DNA from: Thermoguttaceae bacterium
Lineage (GTDB): Bacteria > Planctomycetota > Planctomycetia > Pirellulales > Thermoguttaceae
Direction of reading: 5' to 3'
NCBI GenBank assembly: GCA_017405595.1
Contig: JAFRAC010000003.1
Span: 20,617 to 84,616 of the forward strand
DNA length: 64,000 nt
Part shown: piece after piece, positions 51,534 to 59,931 of the stretch
Numbering within the stretch: the stretch's first letter is position 1
How the letters are laid out: every line of letters begins with the position of its first letter
The notes under the pieces: generated by a model
The model's input: the letters and a program-made list of their open reading frames with translations, nothing else
The model's database searches: none
Told to the model about the DNA's origin: nothing
Made by a program: the position numbers and the translations under genes

Positions 51534-52670
51534 TTATCCGACCAGCTGGATGTTGTCGCGGTGGACGACTTCCTCGTACGGGCATTCGCCGAGGATGAGG
51601 CGGATGTCGCTGCACGGTTTGCCGTGAATCCGTTCCATTTCATCGTGATTGTAGTTTGTCAGGCCGCGGGCGATCTCGTTCCCTTTCGAGTCGAGAATCG
51701 CGATGATATCCCCTTTCGCGAACGAACCGCGCACCGCCGTAATGCCGACCGCCAGAAGGCTTTTTCCCCTTTCGAGCAGCGCGCTGACCGCACCGTCGTC
51801 GATGGTGACGGCGCCTTTCGGGATTGCGGCGAACCCCAGCCACCGTTTGCGCGCGTGCAGACGCCCTTTCGGGAAGAAGACCGTACCGACCTCTTCCCCC
51901 CGGGCGATCCGCGTCAGTGAGGTGAGGTCGTCGCCGTTGGCGATAATCACGCTTCCGCCGGCGGTGGTGAGCATCTGCGCGGCCCGGAGTTTGCTGGACA
52001 TTCCCCCCTTGCTTCGCCCCGACCTCTTTTCGGCAACCATCGTCATCAGGTTCGGCGTCCATCGGTCGACGACCGGAATCAGCTTCGAGGTTTCGAGCAT
52101 CGGGTCGCCGTCGTACAGCCCGTCGACATCGGTCAGCAGGATGAGGAGCGGTTCCATAAAGAGGTTCGCGATCAGCGCCGCCAGCCGGTCGTTATCGCCG
52201 AATGTGGAGTTGAGTTCGTCGACACTGACCGTGTCGTTTTCGTTCACAATCGGGAGGACCCCGTAGGTGAAGAGCGAGATGAACGTATTGCGCGCGTTCA
52301 GGTACCGGTTCCGGTGGATCAGGTCCGACGCGGTCAGGAGGACCTGCGCCGGATACTTTTTATACCGCGCGAGGGCCTCTTCGTAAGTCTGCATCAGTTT
52401 TCCCTGTCCGATGGCCGCGATGGCCTGGAGCTTGGGGTGTTCGGACGGGCGCTTTTCAAGACCGAGGATCCCCATCCCCGCCCCGACGGCGCCGGAACTG
52501 ACCAGAATGACCTTTTTCCCCATCTCCTGGATCTGCACAAGGTCGCTGACCAGTTTTTCGATCCGCGCGGTATTCAGCCGTCCGTCGGCGCCGGTCAGAA
52601 CATTGGTTCCGACTTTGACCACGATGTGTTCGGACGTTTGAAATATTTCCTGTCTGCTTAAACTGACCAT
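51534..52670 (-). CDS. proB: Glutamate 5-kinase with PUA domain
   Basis: 378 residues. First step of proline synthesis. The amino-acid-kinase domain opens VKVGTNVLTGADGRLNTARI; VILVSSGAVGAGMGILGLEK and LLILLTDVDGLYDGDP follow, with GGMSSKLRAAQMLTTAGGSV for nucleotide binding. A C-terminal PUA domain starts at about 285 (GAVTIDDGAVSALLERGKSL). Feedback by proline is usual in the family. A weak promoter (TTTTCT/TATACT, minus strand, near 52781-52753) may precede it. Confidence 0.95.
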   Translation of the reverse strand: MVSLSRQEIFQTSEHIVVKVGTNVLTGADGRLNTARIEKLVSDLVQIQEMGKKVILVSSGAVGAGMGILGLEKRPSEHPKLQAIAAIGQGKLMQTYEEALARYKKYPAQVLLTASDLIHRNRYLNARNTFISLFTYGVLPIVNENDTVSVDELNSTFGDNDRLAALIANLFMEPLLILLTDVDGLYDGDPMLETSKLIPVVDRWTPNLMTMVAEKRSGRSKGGMSSKLRAAQMLTTAGGSVIIANGDDLTSLTRIARGEEVGTVFFPKGRLHARKRWLGFAAIPKGAVTIDDGAVSALLERGKSLLAVGITAVRGSFAKGDIIAILDSKGNEIARGLTNYNHDEMERIHGKPCSDIRLILGECPYEEVVHRDNIQLVG

Positions 52671-52824
52671 CTTCTTCCCAAATCTGCGTTCCTGAAGCGC
52701 ACCCCTGGCCGCGCCCGAAACGGACCCGGCGCGGTGAGGCAGGCGGTAAAGAAGTATACCCGTTTTTTCCCGATAAGAAAACCCTTTTTCAAGCCGGTTT
52801 TCCCCTTTTCCCGCCGGTTTCGTC

Positions 52825-52853
52825 TTGAAAAAAGGGAGCCCATTCTTTAGAAT
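52825..52853 (+). promoter_or_regulatory. Promoter of the membrane-protein triplet, first gene
   Basis: TTGAAA at 52825-52830 and TAGAAT at 52848-52853, spacer 17 nt; leader about 45 nt to ATG 52904. GGAGG lies at 52893-52897. Confidence 0.65.
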
Positions 52854-52903
52854 GGGGCCGTTCTCATAGGTTTTTCAGACCCGCAAAACGATGGAGGTTC
52901 CCT

Positions 52904-54163
52904 ATGTCCGAAGACGGCAGCAACACCGCTTTCCCCCAAGAGGACGGTCAAGACGGTTTCCAGATCGATTCTTTTCTTCCGCCGGCCGGGGAGCCGCTTC
53001 CCGAGCTGGTTCACTGCAAAGTTCCCCTTGGCGCCTGGCTTGGAGAGTCGGTCGTTTTCGGGAAACGCTACTTCTGGCGTCTTCTCCTCTTAGGCTTCAT
53101 CGTTTCCGTTCTTTCGCTCGGCTTTTCGTCCCGGTACCGGCAAAATCCCTTTGTCTCCGGCACTCTCTGCACGGAGGGGGTCAGTGCGCTTATCGGCGGA
53201 TCGGCCGCGCTCGCCGCCGATGAAGGGGCAGACGCCGGCGAAGAGATCGACTTCTTCGCTTCGGAGAGCGAACCGGATGCCGGCGCCGAACCCCCGGCTC
53301 AGGACGAGCCGCAGACGGCAGCTGAGGCGTCCCCGCCCGCCGGCAAGGGGGAGGAGCCGGCCGATGCCGGGCCTTCCGAAGATGCGGCCTCCCCTTCCGA
53401 TGCCGAAACCGATGTGTTGAAAACGATTCCTTGCTTTGGCCTGTGGAAAAACGATGAGTGCGGGAGCTGCTGCGCTTCGCATCCGGCCGCCTGCCTGGTT
53501 CTCGGTTCCGTTCTTTGGATTCTTGCGGTTCTCCTCGGACTGATGTCCCACCTGTGGGGGATTCGCACGGTGCAGAAGGACGACGGTTCCTGGCGGAATC
53601 TTCTTTTCCCGAGCTGGAAGACGCTGCCGAGGCTCGTTCTGGCCTGGCTCATTTTTGTGTTTATTTTTTCCGTGATCGCCGCCGGTTTTGTTATCCTGTT
53701 CGGTTCCCTGGGGGCAAAATTCGGTTCGCAGATCGAAATGGCCGGCATGTTTCTGACCGCGCTTCTCTGTCTCTTTGTCCTGCTCCGGTATGCGATGACC
53801 GCGCACCTGATCCTCGACCGCGATTACGGGCCGATCAAGGCGCTGAACACTTCGTGGGAGTTTATGAAATCGAACGCCGGCACGCTCCTGACCGGATTCA
53901 TTCTCTATTCGCTGGTCCTGTTTGTCCTGGCGCTGATCGTTCTGGTTCCCCTTGCCTTCATGCTGGGCAATCAGGATATCTCGGACCCGGACCGTTTATA
54001 CCAGCATATCCTCTCGACCCCTGCGCTTGCCGGAACGGCGTCGGCCGCCATGCTCCTCTTTAACACGCTTTCGCAGATCGGTTCGATTGCGCTGGCATCG
54101 GTCTTCTACCTGATGGCGACCGGCCAGAAGCGTCCCGGCGCCTGGCCGCGCGAAGACGTATAA
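52904..54163 (+). CDS. Membrane protein of a tandem triplet, copy A
   Basis: 419 residues. After a hydrophilic N-terminus comes the conserved block LGAWLGESVVFGKRYFWRLL leading into TM1. An extracytoplasmic-looking loop of about 100 residues, acidic and Pro/Ala-rich (residues about 100-175), follows. Then TM2, the block GIRTVQKDDGSWRNLLFPSW, further TMs including a conserved LDRDYGPIKALNTSWEFMKS stretch, and the end SVFYLMATGQKRPGAWPRED. The two downstream genes have the same blocks in the same order. Function unknown. Confidence 0.75.
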   Translation: MSEDGSNTAFPQEDGQDGFQIDSFLPPAGEPLPELVHCKVPLGAWLGESVVFGKRYFWRLLLLGFIVSVLSLGFSSRYRQNPFVSGTLCTEGVSALIGGSAALAADEGADAGEEIDFFASESEPDAGAEPPAQDEPQTAAEASPPAGKGEEPADAGPSEDAASPSDAETDVLKTIPCFGLWKNDECGSCCASHPAACLVLGSVLWILAVLLGLMSHLWGIRTVQKDDGSWRNLLFPSWKTLPRLVLAWLIFVFIFSVIAAGFVILFGSLGAKFGSQIEMAGMFLTALLCLFVLLRYAMTAHLILDRDYGPIKALNTSWEFMKSNAGTLLTGFILYSLVLFVLALIVLVPLAFMLGNQDISDPDRLYQHILSTPALAGTASAAMLLFNTLSQIGSIALASVFYLMATGQKRPGAWPREDV

Positions 54164-54236
54164 CACACTGTTTCTTCCGCGGCGGAACCTCTTCGCCGCG
54201 GTATAGGTTTCCCTTCTGTTTTGAAAGGATTTGAAA

Positions 54237-55496
54237 ATGTCCGACAACCAGGAAGATCTTCAAGTTTCGAATGAGCCGGTCCTTTCCGACCCGCATCCGG
54301 CCGAAGCCGACACCCCCCTTTCGGGTTTGAGCCATTCCAAGGTGACCCTCGGCGTTTGGTATGCCGAGTCGGTGATTTTCGCGAAACGCTATTTTTGGTC
54401 CCTCTTCCTTCTGGGGATTGTTATGGCGGTGCTTCTTTTCTACGGAGCGTCTTCCGGTAACGCGCTTTCCTGCCTCAAAAAGGGAGGCTTCTGCGGATTG
54501 AAATCGGCGCTGAATATGGCCGACAGCGCCAACGCCGTCTACGCCGACGATGATGACGATGCAGATGACGACAATGACGACGATGACGATGACGATGCGG
54601 ACGATGATGACGACGACGATGATCATGATACACCTGCCGCAGTATCGGCCGCGCCCGGTTCGGACGGATCATCTTCATCGGCAGCTTCGGCCGCACCCGC
54701 CGAGGCCGTAGCCGCTTCGTCGGCCGCCGCGTCCGACGCCGCCGGTTCAGCCGGCGCCGCCGATGCTTCCGCTTCGGTCAATGTGACCGTGAACAATTCC
54801 TCCGCCGCCGCGGCTTCCGACGGAACTCCGGCCGCCGGGCAGGCTGAAGCTCCGGTGAAAAAGGAATGTCAGATTTGTTATCCGATTTGCGCTGTCCTCT
54901 GGGGCATTCTCTGGTGGATGGCTCTTTGTTGGGGAATCCGTACGGTTCAGAAAGATAACCCTTCCTGGAAGAATCTTCTTTTTCCCTCCTGGCAGACCCT
55001 TCTGAAGCTGATCGTTCTCGGCTTCATCGTCCTTTGTTTTGCTGCTGCGGTGTATTGGGGCGTTCTCCTGTTGCTCGGTTCCTTCGGTACCCTGCTTTGC
55101 GGAATCGTCATCAGTTTGATCCTTATCTATTTTGCGCTGAAGCTTTTTCTTTCGGCCAACCTGATTATTGACCGCAATTGCGGTCCTTTGCAGGCGATCG
55201 GCACTTCCTGGCGTTTCATGCGGGGGAATGTCTGGACGCTTTTTGCCGGACTTTTCCTCTTTGACCTGATCGTCGGGATCTTTTCATTCATCGTAACGTT
55301 CATCGTTATCGGAGCGGCTTCGAAATTGGGGGGCGGGGCGGAACAGGCTTCCGGCGCGATGGCGTGGCTGCCGACGGCGATCAGAATTGTCATTTCCGCC
55401 CTGGTGAATGTCGGTATCCTCGCACTGGGTTCCGTCTTCTACCTGACGGCGACCGGCCAGAGGCGGCCCGGCGCCTGGCCGCGTGAAAACGCGTAA
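54237..55496 (+). CDS. Membrane protein of a tandem triplet, copy B
   Basis: 419 residues. Conserved LGVWYAESVIFAKRYFWSLF leads into TM1; GIRTVQKDNPSWKNLLFPSW, IIDRNCGPLQAIGTSWRFMR and SVFYLTATGQRRPGAWPREN match copy A. The intervening loop is unlike copy A: about 28 residues of nearly pure Asp (DDDDDADDDNDDDDDDDA and on) followed by an Ala/Ser-rich stretch of about 70. Start ATG 54237 has AAAGGAT at 54224-54230. It shares the strand with copy A, 73 nt away; a CCGCGGCG/CGCCGCGG hairpin (54177-54201) lies between. Confidence 0.75.
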   Translation: MSDNQEDLQVSNEPVLSDPHPAEADTPLSGLSHSKVTLGVWYAESVIFAKRYFWSLFLLGIVMAVLLFYGASSGNALSCLKKGGFCGLKSALNMADSANAVYADDDDDADDDNDDDDDDDADDDDDDDDHDTPAAVSAAPGSDGSSSSAASAAPAEAVAASSAAASDAAGSAGAADASASVNVTVNNSSAAAASDGTPAAGQAEAPVKKECQICYPICAVLWGILWWMALCWGIRTVQKDNPSWKNLLFPSWQTLLKLIVLGFIVLCFAAAVYWGVLLLLGSFGTLLCGIVISLILIYFALKLFLSANLIIDRNCGPLQAIGTSWRFMRGNVWTLFAGLFLFDLIVGIFSFIVTFIVIGAASKLGGGAEQASGAMAWLPTAIRIVISALVNVGILALGSVFYLTATGQRRPGAWPRENA

Positions 55497-55521
55497 CCGG
55501 TCCTTTGCGGTTCAGGGATTT

Positions 55522-55553
55522 CGCAGGCGGGGGGCGCATGCCCCCCGCCTGCG
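55522..55553 (+). terminator. Strong GC hairpin after copy B
   Basis: A 14-bp perfect stem CGCAGGCGGGGGGC with its complement around a GCAT loop; no long T-run follows (GTCTTCTGT). Probable terminator or RNA-stability element. Confidence 0.55.
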
Positions 55554-55572
55554 GTCTTCTGTCCGCGTGTTC

Positions 55573-55601
55573 TTGTAAAGCTTTTCTCTTTTTTGTAGAA
55601 T
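55573..55601 (+). promoter_or_regulatory. Promoter of triplet copy C
   Basis: TTGTAA at 55573-55578 and TAGAAT at 55596-55601, spacer 17 nt. A direct repeat starts at its 3' end. So copy C has its own promoter and can be expressed independently of A and B. Confidence 0.6.
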
Positions 55602-55636
55602 AATCGTGTGATTCTCGGGAATAATCGTGATTCTCG
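55598..55636. repeat. Direct repeat just after the copy C -10 box
   Basis: GAATAATCGTGTGATTCTCG at 55598-55617 is repeated as GAATAATCGTGATTCTCG at 55619-55636 (two bases shorter). The first copy overlaps the -10 TAGAAT, the position of many operators. Confidence 0.75.
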
Positions 55637-55687
55637 ATTCTCATGAAAGCAAACCTTAAGAGCCTGTTTTAAAAAGCGGAGGTTCCC

Positions 55688-56926
55688 ATGTCCGATGAAA
55701 CGAGATCCGATCGTATCGATTCTTTTTCCGCCGAATCTTCCGTGCCGGAAGGGGGCAAGTCTATGCTGGTGTCTCCGGCTCCGGGCAAGGTTCGGCTGGG
55801 CGCATGGTTCTGTGAATCGTTCACTTTTGCCCGGCGCTATTTCTGGCGCCTTTTTCTTCTGGCGTTCGTCCTGTCGCTTCTCTTTCTCGGCTTGACCCCC
55901 GTCGGCTATTTTCGAATGAGCTGCAGCGGCGGAAGCTGTTCCGTCGTCCGGAGTTTCGATTTCGCGCCGCGTGTGAATCCTCTTTATGCCGAAAGCGCGC
56001 CGGCCGGTGAAGAGATCGCGGCGGAATCCTCTGACGGCGAAAACGGCGGGGAAAACAACGCCGGGAGCAATACAGAAACGCGTTCCGAAAACGCCGGCGA
56101 AACGGCTCCCGCGGAACCTTCCGCCGGGTCTCCGGTTGAAAACGGGGAAGAAACCGCCGCCCCGGCCGAATCCGAAACCGCTTCGGCGGGTTCCCCCGTT
56201 TCCCGCCCGCATTACAGGCCCTTACCGGCCCGGCGTCGTGCGGAAAGCCGTTTCTCTCCCTTTCTGACCCTCTACACAGTGCGCCTTTTTTCCTTCGCCT
56301 TTCTGATCGTTCTTTTTGCCTGGATGATTCTCGGCTGGGGACTGCGAACCGTGCGCCAGGACGACGGTTCCTGGAAGAATCTCCTTTTCCCCACCCGTTT
56401 CACACTGCTGAAACTGATCGGTGTTTCCCTCTTCGTTTCTGTCCTGTGCCGGCTGGTACGTCTGGCGGTTTTCGGTCCGCTGGTGTTTGCCTGCGATACG
56501 CTGGCGATCATCGCGGCGATGATCATTCTTCCGTTTCTTTACGCGAAACTCGGACTCTCCTGGCATCTGGTGCTCGACCGTGATTTCGGACCGGTCCGCG
56601 CGATCAAGACTTCGTGGAAACTGACCCGCGGCAATACGCTTGTGCTTGTCATCGGCGGCGGGTTTGTTCTTCTCGCATTTTTGGCTTGCTTTTGGTGTGT
56701 CAGCCAGCTTTCCTTCTGTTTTTTCAGCAGCTGGTACGGAAAAGCGCTTCTTAACCGTTTGGGGGTTCCGCTGTCATTGTGCCTGCTTCGGCGTTTGAAT
56801 TCTCCCGTTTACGTTTTCGTCGGTACGGCCGCGGTCATGGCGGTCGTTTCCGCCTCGGCGGTCTTCTACCTGACCGTTACCCGGCAGCCGTGCCCGGGCG
56901 CGGCACGGCGCGACACAGACAGATAA
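55688..56926 (+). CDS. Membrane protein of a tandem triplet, copy C
   Basis: 412 residues. LGAWFCESFTFARRYFWRLF, GLRTVRQDDGSWKNLLFPTR, LDRDFGPVRAIKTSWKLTRG and AVFYLTVTRQPCPGAARRDT correspond to the conserved blocks of copies A and B, though the end is more diverged. Its loop (about residues 95-180) is Glu/Ala/Ser-rich with no Asp tract. Start ATG 55688 has GGAGG at 55678-55682. It is convergent with hisF. Confidence 0.75.
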   Translation: MSDETRSDRIDSFSAESSVPEGGKSMLVSPAPGKVRLGAWFCESFTFARRYFWRLFLLAFVLSLLFLGLTPVGYFRMSCSGGSCSVVRSFDFAPRVNPLYAESAPAGEEIAAESSDGENGGENNAGSNTETRSENAGETAPAEPSAGSPVENGEETAAPAESETASAGSPVSRPHYRPLPARRRAESRFSPFLTLYTVRLFSFAFLIVLFAWMILGWGLRTVRQDDGSWKNLLFPTRFTLLKLIGVSLFVSVLCRLVRLAVFGPLVFACDTLAIIAAMIILPFLYAKLGLSWHLVLDRDFGPVRAIKTSWKLTRGNTLVLVIGGGFVLLAFLACFWCVSQLSFCFFSSWYGKALLNRLGVPLSLCLLRRLNSPVYVFVGTAAVMAVVSASAVFYLTVTRQPCPGAARRDTDR

Positions 56927-56992
56927 GAGGCTCCGGCTCCGAACGCCGGAGACGCGCGCGGAACCTTTCGGGGAAGAGAAGGGGATCGGCGG

Positions 56993-57796
56993 CTACGCCC
57001 GCCGGTCGATGTAAGGCCTGATTTCGACGTTCCGGCCGCGGAGATACTCTTTGATTTCGCGAACCGTGAAATTCCGTTCAAGCCGGGGGGAGTAGAGCAT
57101 CGAGCTGATGATTCCCGCCGACGCCTGCGTTTGGGTGAAGACGTCGTAAAGATGCTCCATCTTGCCGGCGCCCCCCGAAGCAACAACGGGGATCCGCAGA
57201 TTTTCCGCGATCAGCGAGGTGATTTCAAGATCGTAGCCGTGATGCGTGCCGTCGTTGTCGATGCTGTTGACCACGATCTCGCCCGCCCCCAGGCCGGCGC
57301 CCCGCTTTGCCCATTCCAGCGCGTCCATGCCGGTAAAGATCCGGGCCCCGTCGATCGCGATCTCGTAGCCGGAAGGGATCTTTTCGGTCTTCGGAACCCG
57401 CTTGACCTGAGTACTCAGAACGATGCACTGGCTGCCGAACTCTTTGGCGCCCTGCGCGATGATTTCCGGGTTCCGGACCGCCATCGAGTCGACGCTGATC
57501 TTTTCGGCGCCCGACTTTAAGACGTTATACATATCGGTCAGGTTCCGGATTCCGCCGCCGACCGTGTAAGGAACGAAAACCTCTTTGCCGACCGCCTCGA
57601 CCAGTTTGATGTCGATCGGCCTTTTTTCGGCGCTCGCCGTCACGTCGTAAAAGATCAGCTCGTCGATCTGCATGTCGTAGATCCGCTTGGCGGCGGTAAC
57701 GGCGTCTTCAATATCGATGTTGTTCTGGAATCGGCTCGCCTTGGTGACTTTGCCGTTGATGACATCGAAACAGGCGATCAGTCTGTTGGCTAGCAT
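56993..57796 (-). CDS. hisF: Imidazole glycerol phosphate synthase cyclase subunit (variant active site)
   Basis: 267 residues, (beta/alpha)8 barrel. With HisH it forms IGP and AICAR from PRFAR and ammonia in histidine synthesis. Start ATG 57796 overlaps hisH by 7 nt; an upstream in-frame start is less likely. IACFDV keeps Asp11, and VVNSIDNDGTHHGYD keeps the second phosphate-site/catalytic Asp (Asp180). But the segment CIVLSTQVKRVPK has Gln130 where HisF proteins have the general acid Asp130 (MDVKR or IDAKR). The overall sequence follows a divergent HisF group (GSQCIVL, PSGYEI). Standard activity is therefore uncertain. Confidence 0.88.
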   Translation of the reverse strand: MLANRLIACFDVINGKVTKASRFQNNIDIEDAVTAAKRIYDMQIDELIFYDVTASAEKRPIDIKLVEAVGKEVFVPYTVGGGIRNLTDMYNVLKSGAEKISVDSMAVRNPEIIAQGAKEFGSQCIVLSTQVKRVPKTEKIPSGYEIAIDGARIFTGMDALEWAKRGAGLGAGEIVVNSIDNDGTHHGYDLEITSLIAENLRIPVVASGGAGKMEHLYDVFTQTQASAGIISSMLYSPRLERNFTVREIKEYLRGRNVEIRPYIDRRA

Positions 57797-58407
57797 TGGC
57801 TCGCGGCCCCCTCGCAAAAATTCTTTAAGACCGTCAGCCCGACCATGCCGCTTTTTTCGATGTGGCACTGGCTGGCGTAAATGTTCCCGCGCCGGATCAT
57901 GGCGCAGAACTCGCCGTCATAATCGGCGACGGCCAGCACGTCGGCTTCGTCGGCGGGCCTGGCGTAGTAGGAATTGACGAAGTAGAAGAACTCGGTTTCG
58001 CCGAGCCCCCGCAGGAGCGGGTCGTTCCGCTTCCAGCTCAGACGGTTCCACCCGATCTGGGGGACGCGGACATTCTTTTCGCTGAACTTCACGACCGTCC
58101 CCTTGATCCAGCCCAGACAATCGACGTCGTCCTCTTCGCTGTGCTCGAAGAGGATCTGCAGCCCGACGCAGATTCCCAGAAACGGAATCTTCTCTTTTAA
58201 CACAAGTTTTTCGAGTTCCGGCATGACGCCGATCTGGCGCAGGGAATCGAGCGTTGCTTTCGCCGACCCGACGCCGGGGAGAAGCACGGCCGAGACACCC
58301 GCGAAATCGCCGGGGCCGCCGATGTACCGGCACCCGACGCCGATCTTTTCGCACGCGTTCATCACGCTGTGGGAGTTCCCCGCTTTGTAGTTGATGATTC
58401 CGATCAT
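57790..58407 (-). CDS. hisH: Imidazole glycerol phosphate synthase glutaminase subunit
   Basis: 205 residues from ATG 58407 (a GTG at 58413 is also possible). Class I glutaminase that supplies ammonia to HisF. The nucleophile is Cys80 in FLGICVGLQILF; the His-Glu pair is in ASQCHIEKSG (usually QFHPEKS). Overlaps hisF by 7 nt, so the two are translationally coupled. Confidence 0.93.
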   Translation of the reverse strand: MIGIINYKAGNSHSVMNACEKIGVGCRYIGGPGDFAGVSAVLLPGVGSAKATLDSLRQIGVMPELEKLVLKEKIPFLGICVGLQILFEHSEEDDVDCLGWIKGTVVKFSEKNVRVPQIGWNRLSWKRNDPLLRGLGETEFFYFVNSYYARPADEADVLAVADYDGEFCAMIRRGNIYASQCHIEKSGMVGLTVLKNFCEGAASQC

Positions 58408-58532
58408 TGGCACACTCTGGTTCCTGAACTGTTTTCCTGCCCCTTTCCGCGGACTATTATTCCGGAGATTTGCCGTTTCTTCAAGCGGTTTAACGGGTCT
58501 GCGCCCCTCGAAAACCCGCTTTTCCCCAAAAT

Positions 58533-58565
58533 CTGGATTCCTGCCCCATTTCCATTATAATGGAA
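58533..58565 (+). promoter_or_regulatory. Promoter of the second SUMF1-like gene with palindrome over the -10
   Basis: CTGGAT at 58533-58538 and TATAAT at 58556-58561, spacer 17 nt. The -10 lies inside a perfect 16-bp palindrome TTCCATTATAATGGAA (58550-58565), which may be an operator. The region is shared with the leftward hisH-hisF operon. Confidence 0.55.
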
Positions 58566-58641
58566 TTAGAAAAAGTAAAGTTCCCTTTCCGGCGAGCTTT
58601 CGCCTTTCCTCCCCCCGGCAAACCGAAACAGGAGCCCCTCG

Positions 58642-59472
58642 ATGGAAATGCCCCTCGGAGTCAAACTCGCGCTGATTGCTGTCGTCATCGTGATTGCGGC
58701 CTTTTTCGCTTCCCGCCGCTGGACTGCGCCCCCGACCCAAGGGGTTGAAGCGGGACAGACCGAAGGGGACCGGCTGGTCCTTTCGATCGACGGCGTCGAG
58801 TTCCCGTTCCGCTGGGCGCCGGCGGGGGAGTTTCTGATGGGGAGCAGCGCCGGGGAAGAAGGGCGCGACGCCGATGCCGAGACGCGCCATCCGGTCGGGC
58901 TGACGCGCGGTTTCTGGATTCTCGAGACCGAGGTGACCCAGCGGATGTATCAGGCCGTTACCGGCGCGAATCCTTCGGAATTTCAGGGCGCGGATCTGCC
59001 GGTTGATACCGTTTCGTGGCACGATGCCGGCGCGTTCTGCGCCGCGTGGCGCGAAAAGGCGCGCCTTCCCGAATCCCTCGCCGTCCGCCTGCCGAGCGAG
59101 GCCGAGTGGGAATACGCCTGCCGCGCCGGCACGCTGGGCGCGTATTACAAACCGATCGGGGCGGCCGGCTGGATCGGCGAGGAGACCGAATCCGGCGGCA
59201 CGCACCCCGTCGGGGAAAAGGAGCCGAACGACTGGGGGCTTTACGACATGCACGGGAACCTCTGGGAATGGACCGCCGACTCGTGGTACGACTATTCCGC
59301 CGAAAAGATGACCGATCCGCGCGGACCGGCCGAAGGGGCGGTCAAGGTCGACCGGGGCGGCTGCTGGGACAGCAAACCCGAAGAGGCGCGCAGCGCCTAC
59401 CGCGGGGTCTACGAAGCCGAACGTTCAAGCCGTTTCGTCGGGTTTCGGTTCATCCTTTCGGAGCTGCCGTAG
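58642..59472 (+). CDS. Membrane-anchored SUMF1/FGE-family protein
   Basis: 276 residues. One hydrophobic span at about residues 8-24 (LALIAVVIVIAAFFAS) anchors it. The domain carries FRWAPAGEFLMGSSAGEEGR, TRGFWILETEVTQRMYQAVT, VDTVSWHDAGAFC, LPSEAEWEYACRAGT, GLYDMHGNLWEWTAD and RGGCWDSKPEEARSAYRG. It is shorter than the one at 17.2 kb but clearly of the same family. Classical FGE needs two cysteines near the C-terminus; only RGGCWDSK is in the expected region. AGGAG at 58630-58634 is the Shine-Dalgarno. Confidence 0.8.
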   Translation: MEMPLGVKLALIAVVIVIAAFFASRRWTAPPTQGVEAGQTEGDRLVLSIDGVEFPFRWAPAGEFLMGSSAGEEGRDADAETRHPVGLTRGFWILETEVTQRMYQAVTGANPSEFQGADLPVDTVSWHDAGAFCAAWREKARLPESLAVRLPSEAEWEYACRAGTLGAYYKPIGAAGWIGEETESGGTHPVGEKEPNDWGLYDMHGNLWEWTADSWYDYSAEKMTDPRGPAEGAVKVDRGGCWDSKPEEARSAYRGVYEAERSSRFVGFRFILSELP

Positions 59473-59583
59473 GCGAACCGGAGCCCGCTGAGCGGGAAAA
59501 GAGCCGCCGAAGAGAGGATTTCCCCCGAAAACGGCGTTCGGAGCCGAGACCGGGGAAGGGCCGGGGCGGGGCAGCCGCTCGGT

Positions 59584-59898
59584 TCAGTTCAGATAGCTTT
59601 CCAGGACCGACTTGAGGAGCGGTTCAGGTTTGAATCCCGTCTCGCGTCCGGCCTCTTCTCCGTTTTTCAGAATGACCAGCGTCGGGATGTTCTGGATCCC
59701 GAACCGGGCGGCCAGCATCGGACTTTCGTCGACATCGGTTTTGAAGAATTCGACTTTCCCCTTCATCTCTTCGGAAAGCTTTTCCAGGATCGGGGCGATC
59801 ATCTTACAGGGACCGCACCAGGTTGCCGAAAAGTCGAGGACTGCCAGCGGGCATTCCTGAACCTGTCCGTATTCCGCTTCACGTATGACTTTAACCAT
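59584..59898 (-). CDS. trxA: Thioredoxin
   Basis: 104 residues. The WCGPC active site (Cys28, Cys31) and the cis-Pro at NIPTLVILKNG are intact, and length is standard. It should reduce protein disulfides in the cytoplasm. It follows the reductase-like gene by 33 nt on the same strand. Confidence 0.95.
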   Translation of the reverse strand: MVKVIREAEYGQVQECPLAVLDFSATWCGPCKMIAPILEKLSEEMKGKVEFFKTDVDESPMLAARFGIQNIPTLVILKNGEEAGRETGFKPEPLLKSVLESYLN

Positions 59899-59931
59899 TC
59901 TTTCGTCTCCCTGGTCTGTTCGGATTGATGA

